The position numbers and the translations under genes were made by a program. Shown piece by piece: positions 39,945 through 50,206 of a stretch of 64,000 nt of DNA. Below the pieces are notes generated by a model. It was given only the letters and a program-made list of their open reading frames with translations, had not been told where the DNA came from and searched no databases. The stretch comes from Streptomyces sp. FIT100 (lineage in GTDB: Bacteria; Actinomycetota; Actinomycetes; Streptomycetales; Streptomycetaceae): contig NZ_CP075715.1 in the NCBI RefSeq assembly GCF_024584805.1, positions 2,468,001 to 2,532,000 of the forward strand, written 5' to 3'. The stretch's first letter is position 1, and each line of letters starts with the position of its first letter.

Positions 39945-40763
39945 TCAGGCACTCGGCCGGCGGACCTCCGGAACCCGGTCGAGCACCACTCCGAAGTGGT
40001 CCCGGTAGGCGGCCAGCACCTCCGCGTCGTCTCCGAGCCGCCGCTCCTTCCTCTCCCCGTGCACCGTCGTGACCAGCTTCCGTCCGGTAAGGGTGACCCG
40101 CCCTTCCCCGGTGAGCCGGGAGCAGACGAGGGACTGGGTGAAGTGGGAGGCGGGCGACGTGCGGTGGTACCAGGCACCGACCTCGAAGTCCGCCAGCACC
40201 CGCGGCCGCAGGTCCACCCGGAACTGCGGTTTGCCGTCCCGCAGCACGTCGACATCGCCCCCGGGCGCCTCGGTCAGCCGGAACGTACCCGCCGGGTCGC
40301 TCTGCTCGCCCCGCTCCTCCAGCAGGAGAGGACGGTGGCTGTGGTCGCCGAAGCCCACGTCCGCCAGCCAGGGCCCGGTGCCGTCCACGGTCTCCACCCG
40401 CAGGGTGAGGTGGTCGTACGGGATGCCGAGCCGGCCGCTCTCCCCGAACACCCGGCCCTGGAGCAGGGTGACGCGGAAGCCCAGCGCACTCAGCAACACC
40501 GCGAACGCCCCGTTGAGTTCGTAGCAGAACCCGCCGCGTCGGGCCTCCACGACCTTGTCGAGCAGCGCCTTGTCCTCCAGGACCATGTTCTCGCCCAGAT
40601 GGATCGAGAGATTCTCGAACGGAACGGACCGCAGATGCCGGAGCTGGAGCTCGCGCAGCGCCTCGGCGTCCGCCCGCCCAGGGCGCGTGGCTCCGATACG
40701 GCGGAGATACGCGTCGACGAACTCGGCTTGCCCGGGCGCCGACGGCTGCGATGTGGTGTCCAT
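39945..40763 (-). CDS. arylamine N-acetyltransferase
   Basis: Cytosolic enzyme of 272 aa transferring acetyl from acetyl-CoA to arylamines or related amines. Cys-His-Asp triad: C80 (R-R-G-G-F-C-Y-E-L-N), H118 (D-H-L-T-L-R-V), D135 (A-D-V-G-F-G-D). Streptomyces members can act in xenobiotic or natural-product chemistry, but no cluster is adjacent. Confidence 0.94.
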   Translation of the reverse strand: MDTTSQPSAPGQAEFVDAYLRRIGATRPGRADAEALRELQLRHLRSVPFENLSIHLGENMVLEDKALLDKVVEARRGGFCYELNGAFAVLLSALGFRVTLLQGRVFGESGRLGIPYDHLTLRVETVDGTGPWLADVGFGDHSHRPLLLEERGEQSDPAGTFRLTEAPGGDVDVLRDGKPQFRVDLRPRVLADFEVGAWYHRTSPASHFTQSLVCSRLTGEGRVTLTGRKLVTTVHGERKERRLGDDAEVLAAYRDHFGVVLDRVPEVRRPSA

Positions 40764-40911
40764 GGATGCAGTCTCGCCGTGGACGGCCCGCCCGCGCCAT
40801 GCGCCGATGGTCCTCGTCCCATCGGCGGAGGAGTCTGCGCCCGCTGTCCCGATCCGCCCTTGTGCGGCGCCCCCGGCATCCCCCTGGCGTCACCGCCCTG
40901 CGGTCCCCGGC

Positions 40912-43410
40912 TCAGCCGGGCCGGGCCGCACCCCGCGGTACGGCCTGCAGCTGATCACCCGCTCCCGTCACGGCGACAGCCCCGTCCCTGTCCGTACGGA
41001 GCACCGCCGCGCCCTGAGCCCGCAGTGTGTCGATGATGCGGGCCGACGGATGGCCGTAGGTGTTGGGGCCGCAGGAGATCAGGGCGAGCCGCGGACGGGC
41101 ACCGGCCAGCAGGCCGGGGTGCTGGAACGGCGAGCCATGGTGGGCGACCTTGAGGACGTCCACCGGCGGGAGCGCCGGGTGGGCCCGTATGAGCCCTTGC
41201 TGGGCCGGAGGTTCCAGATCTCCGAGGAGGAGCAGCGAAGGGCCGTCGGCGACCCGGACGAACAGCACGACACTCGCGTCGTTCGGCCCCTCGGGCGGCG
41301 GCCCGGGGCCCGCAGTCGGCCACAGCACCCGCCAGTCCAGCCGCCCCGCCCTGCGGCGCTCCCCCGCCGCCGCACGGATCACGGGCACTCCGGCAGCCTC
41401 CGCCGTGCGCCGCACGAACGCCGCTTGCCCGGGCGGCTCTTCGAGCGTCGTCGTCTGGACCGCGCCGACGGTCCTGCCGCGCAGCACACCGGACAGCCCG
41501 GCGACATGGTCGGCGTGGAAGTGCGTCAGCAGCAGGAGAGGGATCCGGGTGACGCCGAGCTCGTGCAGGCACCGGTCGATGAGCACCGGGTCCGGTCCGG
41601 CGTCCACGACCACCGCCGCGCCGTCCCCGGCCGCGAGCACGGTGGCGTCGCCCTGGCCCACTTCGCACATCGCGAACGCCCAACCCGGCGGCGGCCATCC
41701 GGTGATGGCCCGGGTGAGCGGCGCGGGGCGCACGACGGCCAGCACCAGCAGCAGGGCACAGGGAGCGGCGAGCCAGGGCTGCCGCAGCACCACCCTGCGG
41801 GCGGCCAGGACCAGGAGAGCGGTGACCGCGGCCAGCAGCAGCCCGCCCCGCCAGCCGCCCGGCCAGTCGACCTGCGCCCCTGGAAGGGAGGCGCCGGTGC
41901 GGGCCACGCCGGCGATCCACTCCGCGGGCCAGCCCGCGCACTTGGCCAGCATCTCGGCCACCGGTATCGCCACCGGCGCCATGGCGAGCGCCGTGAAGCC
42001 GAGGACCGTGGCGGGCGCAACCGCGAGCTCGGCGAACAGGTTGCAGGGGATCGCGACGAGGCTGACCCGTGCTGCGAACACGGCCACCACCGGAGCGCAC
42101 ACCGCCTGCGCCGCGGCGGCTGCAGCCAGTGCCTCGGCGGGCCGCCCCGGCACACCGTGCCTTTGCAGTGCCTCGCTCCAGCGCGGTGCGATGGTCAGCA
42201 GGGCGCCGGTGGCCAGCACGGACAGCAGGAATCCGTAGGCAACGGCCAGCCGTGGGTCGTACAGGACGAGCAGCAGCACGGCTCCCGCCAGTGCCGGGAT
42301 CAGTGATCTGCGGCGGCCGGTACCGATCGCGAGCAGGGTGATCAGTCCGCAGGCCGCTGCCCGCATGACGCTCGGATCGGGGCGGCACACCACCACGAAT
42401 GCGAGCGTGAGTCCCCCGCCGAGCAGTGCCGTGGCACGGAGCGAGATGCCCAGCCGTGGTGCCAGCCCTCCCCGCTCCGCCCGAAGTGCCCGGCCCGGAG
42501 GCCCGACGAGCAGGAACAGCACGACCGTCAGGTTGCTGCCGGACACAGCCAGTAGATGAGTCAGGTCGGTCGCCTCGAACGCGTCGTACAGCTCGGGGTC
42601 GATCCGGGACGTGTCCCCGACGACGAGTCCGGGGAGCAGGGCGCGGGCGTCGGCGTCCAGGCCGTCGGTCGCGCGGCGCAGTCCGGCGCGCAGTTCACCG
42701 GCGGTCCGCTGCACCGCGGTCGGCGGTCCGGTGATCCGGGGCGGCCCACTGCCCCGGGCCTTGAGGACCGCGGCGAATCTGGTGTCGCCCTGCAGCGGCG
42801 GCTCCGAGCGGGCGGCCAGCACCAGCCGTGTCGACGGCAGCAGCCGCATCCATTCCCCCGTCGCGGCACCCGGTCGGGCGATCACCAGGACCGGCGCCCG
42901 TGTGGCCACCGCGGCCTCGTCCGGCGTTGTCACCCGGGTGACCTCCGCCGGCAGGGCGACCGCGGTTCCCGTCAGGTGTGCTCCCCTGATCCGCGGCCGG
43001 AGGGGGCGCGGGTCGCCCGTGACCGTCAACTCCACCGTGATGCGCCCGTACCGGCCTGCTGCTGCCGGCACCGGCCCCCGGTACAGATCCGCCGCGCACA
43101 GTCCCCCGGCGGCCGCTCCCGCGGCGGAGCAGAGCAGCACAGCGGCGCCCGCGACCCGATGCGCGGAGCCCGGCCGCGTCCGCCGCCGTAAGCCGCGCAC
43201 CAGCAGGGGTGCCAGCAGTACGGCGGCGCCGGTGAGGCAGACCGTGACCACCGTGGCCGGCCAGGGCGGCCGGACGGACAGGCCGAGGGCTGCCGCGCCC
43301 CACGCCGCCAGCGCGGGCAGGACCAGACGGAGGTCGACCGGGCCTTCCTGCCGTGGGTCGGACGTGCCCGCCCGACGGCGGGTCACCGGGCGAACCGCTC
43401 GGCGCGTCAT
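40912..43410 (-). CDS. comEC: ComEC/Rec2-family DNA-uptake-type membrane protein
   Basis: Polytopic membrane protein of 832 aa. N-terminal helices and OB-like domain, a competence domain with L-L-A-V-S-G-S-N-L-T near 285-295, a helix bundle, and a C-terminal metallo-beta-lactamase domain with T-H-F-H-A-D-H and the late A-H-H-G-S-P. All three ComEC regions are present, so this is a full-length protein. Streptomyces are not known to be naturally competent, so its role is unclear. Overlaps comEA by 4 bp. Confidence 0.93.
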   Translation of the reverse strand: MTRRAVRPVTRRRAGTSDPRQEGPVDLRLVLPALAAWGAAALGLSVRPPWPATVVTVCLTGAAVLLAPLLVRGLRRRTRPGSAHRVAGAAVLLCSAAGAAAGGLCAADLYRGPVPAAAGRYGRITVELTVTGDPRPLRPRIRGAHLTGTAVALPAEVTRVTTPDEAAVATRAPVLVIARPGAATGEWMRLLPSTRLVLAARSEPPLQGDTRFAAVLKARGSGPPRITGPPTAVQRTAGELRAGLRRATDGLDADARALLPGLVVGDTSRIDPELYDAFEATDLTHLLAVSGSNLTVVLFLLVGPPGRALRAERGGLAPRLGISLRATALLGGGLTLAFVVVCRPDPSVMRAAACGLITLLAIGTGRRRSLIPALAGAVLLLVLYDPRLAVAYGFLLSVLATGALLTIAPRWSEALQRHGVPGRPAEALAAAAAAQAVCAPVVAVFAARVSLVAIPCNLFAELAVAPATVLGFTALAMAPVAIPVAEMLAKCAGWPAEWIAGVARTGASLPGAQVDWPGGWRGGLLLAAVTALLVLAARRVVLRQPWLAAPCALLLVLAVVRPAPLTRAITGWPPPGWAFAMCEVGQGDATVLAAGDGAAVVVDAGPDPVLIDRCLHELGVTRIPLLLLTHFHADHVAGLSGVLRGRTVGAVQTTTLEEPPGQAAFVRRTAEAAGVPVIRAAAGERRRAGRLDWRVLWPTAGPGPPPEGPNDASVVLFVRVADGPSLLLLGDLEPPAQQGLIRAHPALPPVDVLKVAHHGSPFQHPGLLAGARPRLALISCGPNTYGHPSARIIDTLRAQGAAVLRTDRDGAVAVTGAGDQLQAVPRGAARPG

Positions 43411-44723
43411 GGCCGTACCAGGGACTGGAGGTCCGCAAACCGGCGATCGCCGATCCCGTCGACGTCGCGCAGTTCGTCCACGGAGCGGAAACCGCCGTGC
43501 TCGGTCCGGTAGTCGACGATGTGCTGGGCCAGCACGGGGCCGACTCCGGGCAGTGTGTCGAGCTGCTCGGCGGTCGCGCTGTTCAGGCTGACCGGCCCGG
43601 GGGCCTGCCCGGGCGCGGCTCCGCCGACCTGTCCGGGGACGCCGGCTCCGGGTGGCGCGGCAACGCCCACCACCACCTGCTCGCCGTCCATCAGCACACG
43701 CGCCCGGTTGAGCCCGGTGATGTCCGTGCCCGCTCTGACCCCGCCCGCCGCGCGCAACGCGTCGGCGACCCGCGAACCGGCAGGCAGGCGGAGGACGCCC
43801 GGACGCCGTACCTTGCCGCTGACGTCGACGACGATCCTGGCGCCGGCCGGGGCCTCGGGTGGCTGCCCCGGCGAGGACTCCGGCTCGGGTCCGGGAGGCA
43901 CGGACACGGCGGGACGGCTCTCACGGACCAGTTGCGGCGCATGCACGGGCTCCGGGCGTCCGGTCCAGAAGTGCTGCACGGCGAAGCCGACGCCCACCAC
44001 GAGCACGACCGCCAGCGCCGCCAGTGTCCTCGCCTCCAGCCCGCACCTGAGCTGGATCCACAGCGGGAGCCGCTCCCGCAGCACGATCCTCCCGCGCTCC
44101 CGCACCGACAGCTCGGGCGTGGACCGCAGGGGCGCCGAAGCCTCTGGTGCGAGTGTGCGAAACCCGCCCCGCGCGGACCCACTCCCTGCCTGCGCGTCGG
44201 CCGAGGCCAGCGTCATCGTCCGATGGCCAGGCCGATGAGAGGGGGCAGGCCGATGAGCAGCCGGCCGAAGGACAGCAGGCGGACGAGGTGCGGGCGGATG
44301 GGCAGTGGGCCCATGGGCAGCCGGACGGAGAGCCACCCGTCTCGGCCGGACCACCGGCCCGCCCGGTGGTCCGGGTAAGCCCTGCGCGTCCGGTACGCCT
44401 TGGCCGTCCTTGCTGTCCCGGCTACCCCGGCTGTCCCGGCCGTCCTGTGTGTCCGGCCTCTGCGGGGAATCCGGGGGGCCTGGAGCCCTCAGCGGCTCGG
44501 TGCCCGGGCCGACTGCCGCCCCCGACCGCTGGAACAGCGCATCCGCGCGCCCACGCAGGGACGGCACCGATGGAGACCCTGGCGGCGGCCCCGGCAGGGG
44601 CGAGGCAAGGGATCCGGACCCCGGGCGTCTGGCCCGCAGGCGCCGTCGGCTGTGGCGGGCACGCCCGTCCGAGGCCGGGGCTCGGCCCGGCCCGCTCGTC
44701 GCGGAGTGTGATCGATGAGTCAT
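43407..44723 (-). CDS. comEA: ComEA-like DNA-binding protein with SLBB and HhH domains
   Basis: Membrane-anchored protein of 438 aa. A long disordered Pro/Arg/Gly-rich N-terminus (about 1-215, with repeated P-A-A-H-R-P words) precedes one membrane helix (about 234-254), an SLBB domain (about 290-350) and a C-terminal helix-hairpin-helix pair (T-L-P-G-V-G-P and D-V-D-G-I-G-D) that binds DNA in ComEA. The start at 44723 is uncertain: an internal ATG at 44216 would remove most of the disordered part. Co-translated with comEC. Confidence 0.88.
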   Translation of the reverse strand: MTHRSHSATSGPGRAPASDGRARHSRRRLRARRPGSGSLASPLPGPPPGSPSVPSLRGRADALFQRSGAAVGPGTEPLRAPGPPDSPQRPDTQDGRDSRGSRDSKDGQGVPDAQGLPGPPGGPVVRPRRVALRPAAHGPTAHPPAPRPPAVLRPAAHRPAPSHRPGHRTMTLASADAQAGSGSARGGFRTLAPEASAPLRSTPELSVRERGRIVLRERLPLWIQLRCGLEARTLAALAVVLVVGVGFAVQHFWTGRPEPVHAPQLVRESRPAVSVPPGPEPESSPGQPPEAPAGARIVVDVSGKVRRPGVLRLPAGSRVADALRAAGGVRAGTDITGLNRARVLMDGEQVVVGVAAPPGAGVPGQVGGAAPGQAPGPVSLNSATAEQLDTLPGVGPVLAQHIVDYRTEHGGFRSVDELRDVDGIGDRRFADLQSLVRP

Positions 44724-44877
44724 GCCACAGGACGTTAGGCACATCCGCCCGAGCCCGCCGAGAAGGCCCGATTCCGGTGGATGACGGGCCTGTTGTGGAC
44801 AACTCCGTCACCCGCAGGAGCGACTCCTCACACGGGGACAATGGTGCGAGCGACCCCGGGGGAAGCCGCGGCCCTGC

Positions 44878-45723
44878 TCACCGGGGAGAGACCACGGCCC
44901 CGAGCAGTCCCGGCCCCGTGTGCGCCCCGATCACCGCGCCGACTTCGCTGACATGCAGTTCGGCGAGGTTGGGCACGCGCTCGCGCAGTCGCTCCGCCAG
45001 GGTCGACGCCCTTTCCGGGGCCGCGAGATGGTGCACCGCGATGTCGACCCGGCCCGTGCCCGCCCGTTCGGCGACGATCTCCTCCAGCCGGGCGATCGCC
45101 TTCGATGCCGTGCGGACCTTTTCCAGCAGTTCGATCCGGCCGCCGTCGAGCTGGAGGAGCGGCTTCACCGCGAGCGCCGAGCCGAGCAGGGCCTGCGCTG
45201 CGCCGATGCGGCCGCCGCGGCGCAGATAGTCGAGGGTGTCGACGTAGAAGTAGGCGGAGGTCGCAGCCGCCCGCTTCTCGGCCGCGGTCACCGCCTCGTC
45301 CAGGGTGCCGCCCGAGTCCGCCGACTCAGCCGCTGCGAGGGCGCAGAAGCCCAGGGCCATCGCGACCATTCCGGTGTCCACGACCCGCACCGGAACGGGC
45401 GCCTCACGCGCCGCCAGCGCCGCCGCGTCGTAGGTGCCGGAGAATTCGGAGGACAGGTGCAGGGAAACGATGCTGCTCGCCCCCGCCTCGGCCGTCGCCC
45501 GGTAGGCCGCGGCGAACGTCTCCGGGCTCGGCCGGGATGTCGTCACGGAGCGCCGCTTCTGGAGGGCGACGGCGAGCGAGCGGGCCGAGATCTCGGTGCC
45601 CTCCTCGAGGGCCTGGTCGCCGAGTACGACGGTCAGTGGCACCGCGGTGATGCCATGCCGCTCCATCGTCTGTGGCGGCAAGTAGGCCGTGGAATCGGTG
45701 ACGATCGCGACATGGCGGGACAT
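44878..45723 (-). CDS. DegV-family fatty-acid-binding protein
   Basis: Lipid-binding protein of 281 aa; DegV/FakB proteins present fatty acids to a FakA kinase in Firmicutes. Features: I-V-T-D-S-T-A-Y-L near 8-16, V-T-T-S-R-P-S-P near 78, S-S-E-F-S-G-T-Y, and R-R-G-G-R-I-G. No kinase partner lies nearby. Confidence 0.92.
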   Translation of the reverse strand: MSRHVAIVTDSTAYLPPQTMERHGITAVPLTVVLGDQALEEGTEISARSLAVALQKRRSVTTSRPSPETFAAAYRATAEAGASSIVSLHLSSEFSGTYDAAALAAREAPVPVRVVDTGMVAMALGFCALAAAESADSGGTLDEAVTAAEKRAAATSAYFYVDTLDYLRRGGRIGAAQALLGSALAVKPLLQLDGGRIELLEKVRTASKAIARLEEIVAERAGTGRVDIAVHHLAAPERASTLAERLRERVPNLAELHVSEVGAVIGAHTGPGLLGAVVSPR

Positions 45724-46006
45724 GAGCGGGAGGTTACCCGCAGCCGACCCCGCACGGCAGCCCGACCCCGCCCAGCCGGTCGGTTCCGGTCGGTGCCGGC
45801 CTCGGCGTGAGACCGGTCCGCACGGGGCGCGAGGCCCCGCTCAGCACCGACTCGCCCCCCTGCCGCATACCCCGGTCCGCCGTCGGCACGCATTCCGCTT
45901 CCGCGGCTCGCACCGCCCGCCGACCCGCCTCGACGCGTCCCCTTGCCACCCGGCCTCGACCCGCTGGCCCCGTCCGACCTGACCGCTGTCCCGTCCGGCC
46001 TGGCCG

Positions 46007-46747
46007 CTAGTTCGATGTCTCCGGGCGTGCCGTCTTCTGCCAGGAGTACGTCGTCGGCTGCCGGGGATCGCGCGCCGTGATCGCCTGAGGCGGCGCCGGC
46101 GGCGCCTCCCCGGCGTCGGGCCGAGCCGCGGTCTCTGCGGCAGGTCCGGCAGCTCCGGCAGGTCCGGCGGCCCCCTCGGCCCTCGCAGCCCAGTCCGGCT
46201 CCGCCCGGGACCAGTCGCGCAGCGCGCCCGCCTCCACGTCGATCTGCGCGCTCAGCGCCGACAGATCGTCCTCCGCGAAGGTCCGCGCGCGGTCCCTGGC
46301 CGCCCATCGCAGCGCGTCGGCGGAGTGCGTGATCCGCTCGACCCGCTCGCGCAGGTCCGGCAGCCGCTCCGTCACCTGGTGCCGGTCGGGCTCGCGCTCC
46401 AGTCGCTTCAGCTCGTCGTCCAGCTCCCGCCCGTGCACGCTCAGCCGCTCGAAGAGACCGAGCGACTCCCTCAGCGACGCGTCCTCGGCGACACCGGCGT
46501 GCAGCGCGTCCTGCGTGGCCTTCATCGACGTGCGCAGCCGGAGCCGCAGCTGTGCCAGCTCACCGGCCACACCGACCTGCCCGAGGCTCTTCGCCCGCAG
46601 CGTCGTGTCCTCGACCGTGCGCCGGGCCTGGCTGATCGTGCGGTCCACGCCGCGCTTCGCCGCGCCGACCGCCTTCACGCTCACATACACCCCGAGCACC
46701 ACGAAGGCGACGAAGAGCAGCGCCAGGACGAGGATTACGGCTTCCAT
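46007..46747 (-). CDS. membrane-anchored coiled-coil protein
   Basis: Protein of 246 aa with one N-terminal helix (about 3-26), a long charged, coiled-coil-like helical region (about 35-180) and a Pro/Ala/Gly-rich tail ending near W-Q-K-T-A-R-P. Resembles small actinobacterial membrane scaffold-like proteins, but I do not recognise a family. Same strand as leuS and degV. Confidence 0.7.
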   Translation of the reverse strand: MEAVILVLALLFVAFVVLGVYVSVKAVGAAKRGVDRTISQARRTVEDTTLRAKSLGQVGVAGELAQLRLRLRTSMKATQDALHAGVAEDASLRESLGLFERLSVHGRELDDELKRLEREPDRHQVTERLPDLRERVERITHSADALRWAARDRARTFAEDDLSALSAQIDVEAGALRDWSRAEPDWAARAEGAAGPAGAAGPAAETAARPDAGEAPPAPPQAITARDPRQPTTYSWQKTARPETSN

Positions 46748-46810
46748 GGGGCGCCCTCCGGACTAACGGGCCTGCTGCCCGTGCAGTGTGTTCCTCCACG
46801 GTAAACGCAG

Positions 46811-46851
46811 CGGGCAGGCCGAGGGTTCCAGCGGAACCCCCAACCTGCCCG
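46811..46851 (-). terminator. terminator after leuS
   Basis: Nested hairpin: outer CGGGCAGG/CCTGCCCG and inner GGGTTCC/GGAACCC around AGC. About 40 bp downstream of the leuS stop. Confidence 0.8.
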
Positions 46852-46892
46852 TAGGGGAAACCCCGGCGCCGGCCGTCACCGGCCGTGAGCCG

Positions 46893-49793
46893 CTACGCGG
46901 GGACGATGTTCACCAGCTTCGGCGCCCGCACGATCACCTTGCGGATGCCCGCGCCGCCCAGCGCCGAGACGACCGTCGCGTCGCCCAGGGCCAGCGCCTC
47001 CAGGTCTGCGTCCGTGATCGACGGCGAGACCTCCAGACGCGCCCTGACCTTGCCCTTGATCTGCACGACGCAGGTCACGGTCTCGTCCACGACGTAGGCC
47101 GGGTCGGCGACCGGGAAGTCCTGGTGCACGACGGAGTCCGTGTGCCCCAGCCGGCGCCACAGCTCCTCGGCGATGTGCGGGGCCAGCGGCGCGACCAGCA
47201 GGACCAGCCGCTCCGCGACCGACCGCGCCACGGGGCCGCCCGCCTTGGTCAGGTGGTTGTTCAGCTCGGTGATCTTGGCAATGGCGGTGTTGAACCGCAT
47301 CGCCTCCATGTCCTGGCCGACGCCGTCGATGGCCTTGTGCAGGGCGCGCAGGCTCGCCTCGTCCGGCTCGGCGTCCACGACGGTGACCTCGCCGGTCGCC
47401 TCGTCGACGACGTTGCGCCACAGGCGCTGCAGCAGGCGGTACTGGCCGACGACCGCGCGTGTGTCCCACGGCCGCGAGACGTCCAGCGGGCCCATCGCCA
47501 TCTCGTACAGGCGCAGCGTGTCCGCACCGTACTCGGCGGCGATCTCGTCCGGGGTGACCGCGTTCTTCAGGGACTTGCCCATCTTGCCCAGCTCGCGCTT
47601 GACCGGCTCACCGTCGAAGAAGAACTTCCCGTCCCGCTCCTCGGCCTCGGCCGCCGGCACCGGGAAGCCGCGCTCGTCCCGGTAGACGTATGCCTGGATC
47701 ATGCCCTGGTTGAACAGCTTGTGGAACGGCTCGGCGGAGGAGACGTACCCCAGGTCGAACAGCACCTTGGACCAGAAGCGGGCGTACAGCAGGTGCAGTA
47801 CGGCGTGCTCGGCGCCGCCCACGTACAGGTCCACACCGCCGTGCGGCTGGCCTTCGCGCGGGCCCATCCAGTACCGCTCGATCTCGGGGTCGACCAGCTT
47901 GCCCTCGTTGTGCGGGTCCAGGTAGCGCAGCTCGTACCAGCACGAACCGGCCCAGTTGGGCATGGTGTTGGTCTCGCGGCGGTACGTCTTCGGACCGTCG
48001 CCCAGGTCCAGCTCGACGTCCACCCACTGCTCGTTGCGCGACAGAGGGGTCTCGGGCTGGGTGTCGGCGTCGTCCGGGTCGAAGGTGCGCGGCGAGTAGT
48101 CGTCGACCTCCGGCAGCTCCAGCGGCAGCATCGACTCGGGCAGCGCGTGGGCGATGCCGTCCTCGTCGTAGACGATCGGGAAGGGCTCGCCCCAGTAGCG
48201 CTGCCGGCTGAACAGCCAGTCGCGCAGCCGGAAGTTGATGGTCCCTTCGCCGATGCCGCGCTCGGTCAGCCATTCGATCATCTTCGACTTGGCCTCGTCG
48301 ATACCCAGGCCGTTCAGGGAGATCTCGTCGTTCGCCGAGTTGATCGCCGGTCCCTGGCCGGTGTACGCCTCGCCCTCCCAGCCCTCCGGCGGCTGCACGG
48401 TGCGGACGATGGGCAGGTCGAACGCCTGGGCGAACTCCCAGTCGCGCTCGTCCTGGCCGGGGACGGCCATGATCGCGCCGGTGCCGTAGCCCATCAGGAC
48501 GTAGTCGGCGACGAAGACCGGGACGCGGGCTCCGGTGACGGGGTTCAGGGCGTAAGCGCCGCTGAAGACACCGGTCTTGTCCTTGTGCTCGGTCTGGCGC
48601 TCGACATCGCTCTTGGTCTGCGCCTGCTTGCGGTACGCGGCGACGGCCTCGGCCGGAGTGGCGGCGCCGCCCGTCCAGACGTCCTTGCCCCGGGCCTCCT
48701 GCGGCCATTCGGCCGGCAGGATCGCGTCGATCAGGTCGTGCTCGGGCGCCAGGACCATGTAGGTGGCACCGAACAGGGTGTCGGGGCGGGTGGTGAAGAC
48801 CGTGACGCGCTCGCCGTCGTGACCGTCGACGCGGAAGCCGACGCGCGCACCCTCGCTGCGGCCGATCCAGTTGCGCTGCTGCAGCTTGATGGCCTCGGGC
48901 CAGTCCAGCGCGTCCAGATCGTCCAGCAGCCGGTCCGCGTAGGCGGTGATGCGCATGTTCCACTGGCGCAGATTGGCCTTGAAGACGGGGAAGTTGCCGC
49001 GCTCGGAGCGGCCGTCGGCGGTGACTTCCTCGTTGGCCAGCACGGTGCCCAGGCCGGGACACCAGTTGACGGGGGCATCGGAGGCGTACGCCAGGCGGTG
49101 CCCGCTCAGGACGTCGGCGCGCTCGACGGCGCTCAGCTCATCCCAGGGGCGCCCGGACGGAGTCGCGCGCCCCCCGCTTTCGAACTGCGCCACCAGGTCG
49201 GCGATCGGACGGGCCTTCTTGACGTCCTCGTCGTACCAGGAGTTGAAGATCTGCAGGAAGATCCACTGGGTCCACTTGTAGTAGTCCGGGTCGATCGTGG
49301 CGAACGACCGGCGCTTGTCGTGGCCCAGGCCCAGCCGGCGCAGCTGGACCTTCATGTTCTCGATGTTGGCCTCGGTGGAGACCCGCGGGTGCGTGCCGGT
49401 CTGGACGGCGTACTGCTCGGCGGGCAGGCCGAAGGCGTCGAAGCCCAGGGTGTGCAGGACGTTGTGGCCGGTCATCCGCTGGTGGCGGGCGTAGACATCG
49501 GTCGCGATGTAGCCCAGCGGGTGTCCGACGTGCAGGCCCGCACCGGAGGGATACGGGAACATGTCCATGATGAACTTCTTGGGGCGGGCGACGGCGGCCT
49601 GGTCACCGGCGTCACCGGCCAGGTCACCGCTCGGATTGGGCGCCTCGTAGGTGCCTTCCGCGTCCCAGGAGTCCTGCCAGCGCGCCTCGATGTCGGCGGC
49701 CATGGCCGCCGTGTAGCGGTGCGGTGCGGCCACCTCGGCGGTGGGCGCACCACCCGTGCCGAACGCCACGGGGGAGGAATTCGTCTCGCTCAT
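46893..49793 (-). CDS. leuS: leucyl-tRNA synthetase
   Basis: Charges tRNA-Leu. Length 966 aa from the ATG at 49793. Class I signatures: [12 protein letters not shown] (HIGH motif) and G-K-M-G-K-S (KMSKS variant). An editing (CP1) insertion is present, with T-T-R-P-D-T-L-F-G near the expected editing site. Preceded by a leucine leader peptide and terminator-like hairpin (49853-49966), so expression probably responds to leucine charging. Confidence 0.97.
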   Translation of the reverse strand: MSETNSSPVAFGTGGAPTAEVAAPHRYTAAMAADIEARWQDSWDAEGTYEAPNPSGDLAGDAGDQAAVARPKKFIMDMFPYPSGAGLHVGHPLGYIATDVYARHQRMTGHNVLHTLGFDAFGLPAEQYAVQTGTHPRVSTEANIENMKVQLRRLGLGHDKRRSFATIDPDYYKWTQWIFLQIFNSWYDEDVKKARPIADLVAQFESGGRATPSGRPWDELSAVERADVLSGHRLAYASDAPVNWCPGLGTVLANEEVTADGRSERGNFPVFKANLRQWNMRITAYADRLLDDLDALDWPEAIKLQQRNWIGRSEGARVGFRVDGHDGERVTVFTTRPDTLFGATYMVLAPEHDLIDAILPAEWPQEARGKDVWTGGAATPAEAVAAYRKQAQTKSDVERQTEHKDKTGVFSGAYALNPVTGARVPVFVADYVLMGYGTGAIMAVPGQDERDWEFAQAFDLPIVRTVQPPEGWEGEAYTGQGPAINSANDEISLNGLGIDEAKSKMIEWLTERGIGEGTINFRLRDWLFSRQRYWGEPFPIVYDEDGIAHALPESMLPLELPEVDDYSPRTFDPDDADTQPETPLSRNEQWVDVELDLGDGPKTYRRETNTMPNWAGSCWYELRYLDPHNEGKLVDPEIERYWMGPREGQPHGGVDLYVGGAEHAVLHLLYARFWSKVLFDLGYVSSAEPFHKLFNQGMIQAYVYRDERGFPVPAAEAEERDGKFFFDGEPVKRELGKMGKSLKNAVTPDEIAAEYGADTLRLYEMAMGPLDVSRPWDTRAVVGQYRLLQRLWRNVVDEATGEVTVVDAEPDEASLRALHKAIDGVGQDMEAMRFNTAIAKITELNNHLTKAGGPVARSVAERLVLLVAPLAPHIAEELWRRLGHTDSVVHQDFPVADPAYVVDETVTCVVQIKGKVRARLEVSPSITDADLEALALGDATVVSALGGAGIRKVIVRAPKLVNIVPA

Positions 49794-49852
49794 GATCCCT
49801 AAAGCTCCATCGATCGTCTCTGCCAGCGTTCCCGGAATTCCGGGCTGTGCCC

Positions 49853-49883
49853 ACAAACAAAAGGACCCCTCGCACAGGAGGGG
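49853..49883 (-). terminator. attenuator hairpin in the leuS leader
   Basis: Stem CCCCTC/GAGGGG with a CTGTGC loop, followed on the minus strand by TCCTTTTGTTTGT, a clear U-rich tract. It lies 45 bp after the leader-peptide stop and 60 bp before the leuS ATG, as expected for transcription attenuation. Confidence 0.7.
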
Positions 49884-49927
49884 ACGCCGCGCCGATTCCG
49901 ACCGGATGATTCACCGGCCGGGACTGA

Positions 49928-49966
49928 TCAGCGCGGCCCGCTAAGCAGAAGGCGTACGGCACGCAT
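49928..49966 (-). CDS. leuS leader peptide (12 aa)
   Basis: Short frame reading MRAVRLLLSGPR then TGA. Its three leucine codons are CTT CTG CTT, with CTT rare in this genome, and LLL is followed by AGC exactly as in the leuA leader. A TACCCT box (49973-49978) lies 6 bp before the ATG, so the transcript would be leaderless. With the downstream hairpin this fits leucine-responsive attenuation of leuS. Confidence 0.75.
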   Translation of the reverse strand: MRAVRLLLSGPR

Positions 49967-50206
49967 GGCGCCAGGGTACCGCAGGGCCCCTGGGCACCGC
50001 ATCGAGCGTCCGGTCACCGAGAGCGAGCGCGTCGTCGCGTCCCCGGCGTCCGGGGTTACTCGGCGTATCGACCCTATCCGGGGCAACCCCAGGGTCAGTT
50101 GCCAGTCGCACTGACCACTAAACCCGCAAACCCCGTACTGCTTGGTATGGCTCGACCTAGCATGCGAACGACGGGACCGCTTTCCCGCACCCTCGGAGTC
50201 GCCCCC

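Larger units (their letters stand above)
49794..50206. other. intergenic region between divergent leuS and the heme membrane protein gene
   Basis: Contains the leuS leader peptide and attenuator listed separately. I looked for a T-box signature on the leuS side and found none. A TAGCAT box at 50158-50163 could serve the plus-strand gene at 50207 but is weak. Confidence 0.7.

Noticed and set aside
46788..49802. 1004-aa plus-strand frame
   Set aside because: Antisense shadow of leuS, which has all synthetase motifs.
49794..50100. T-box riboswitch for leuS
   Set aside because: No conserved T-box sequence or specifier stem seen; the leader peptide and hairpin explain control better.
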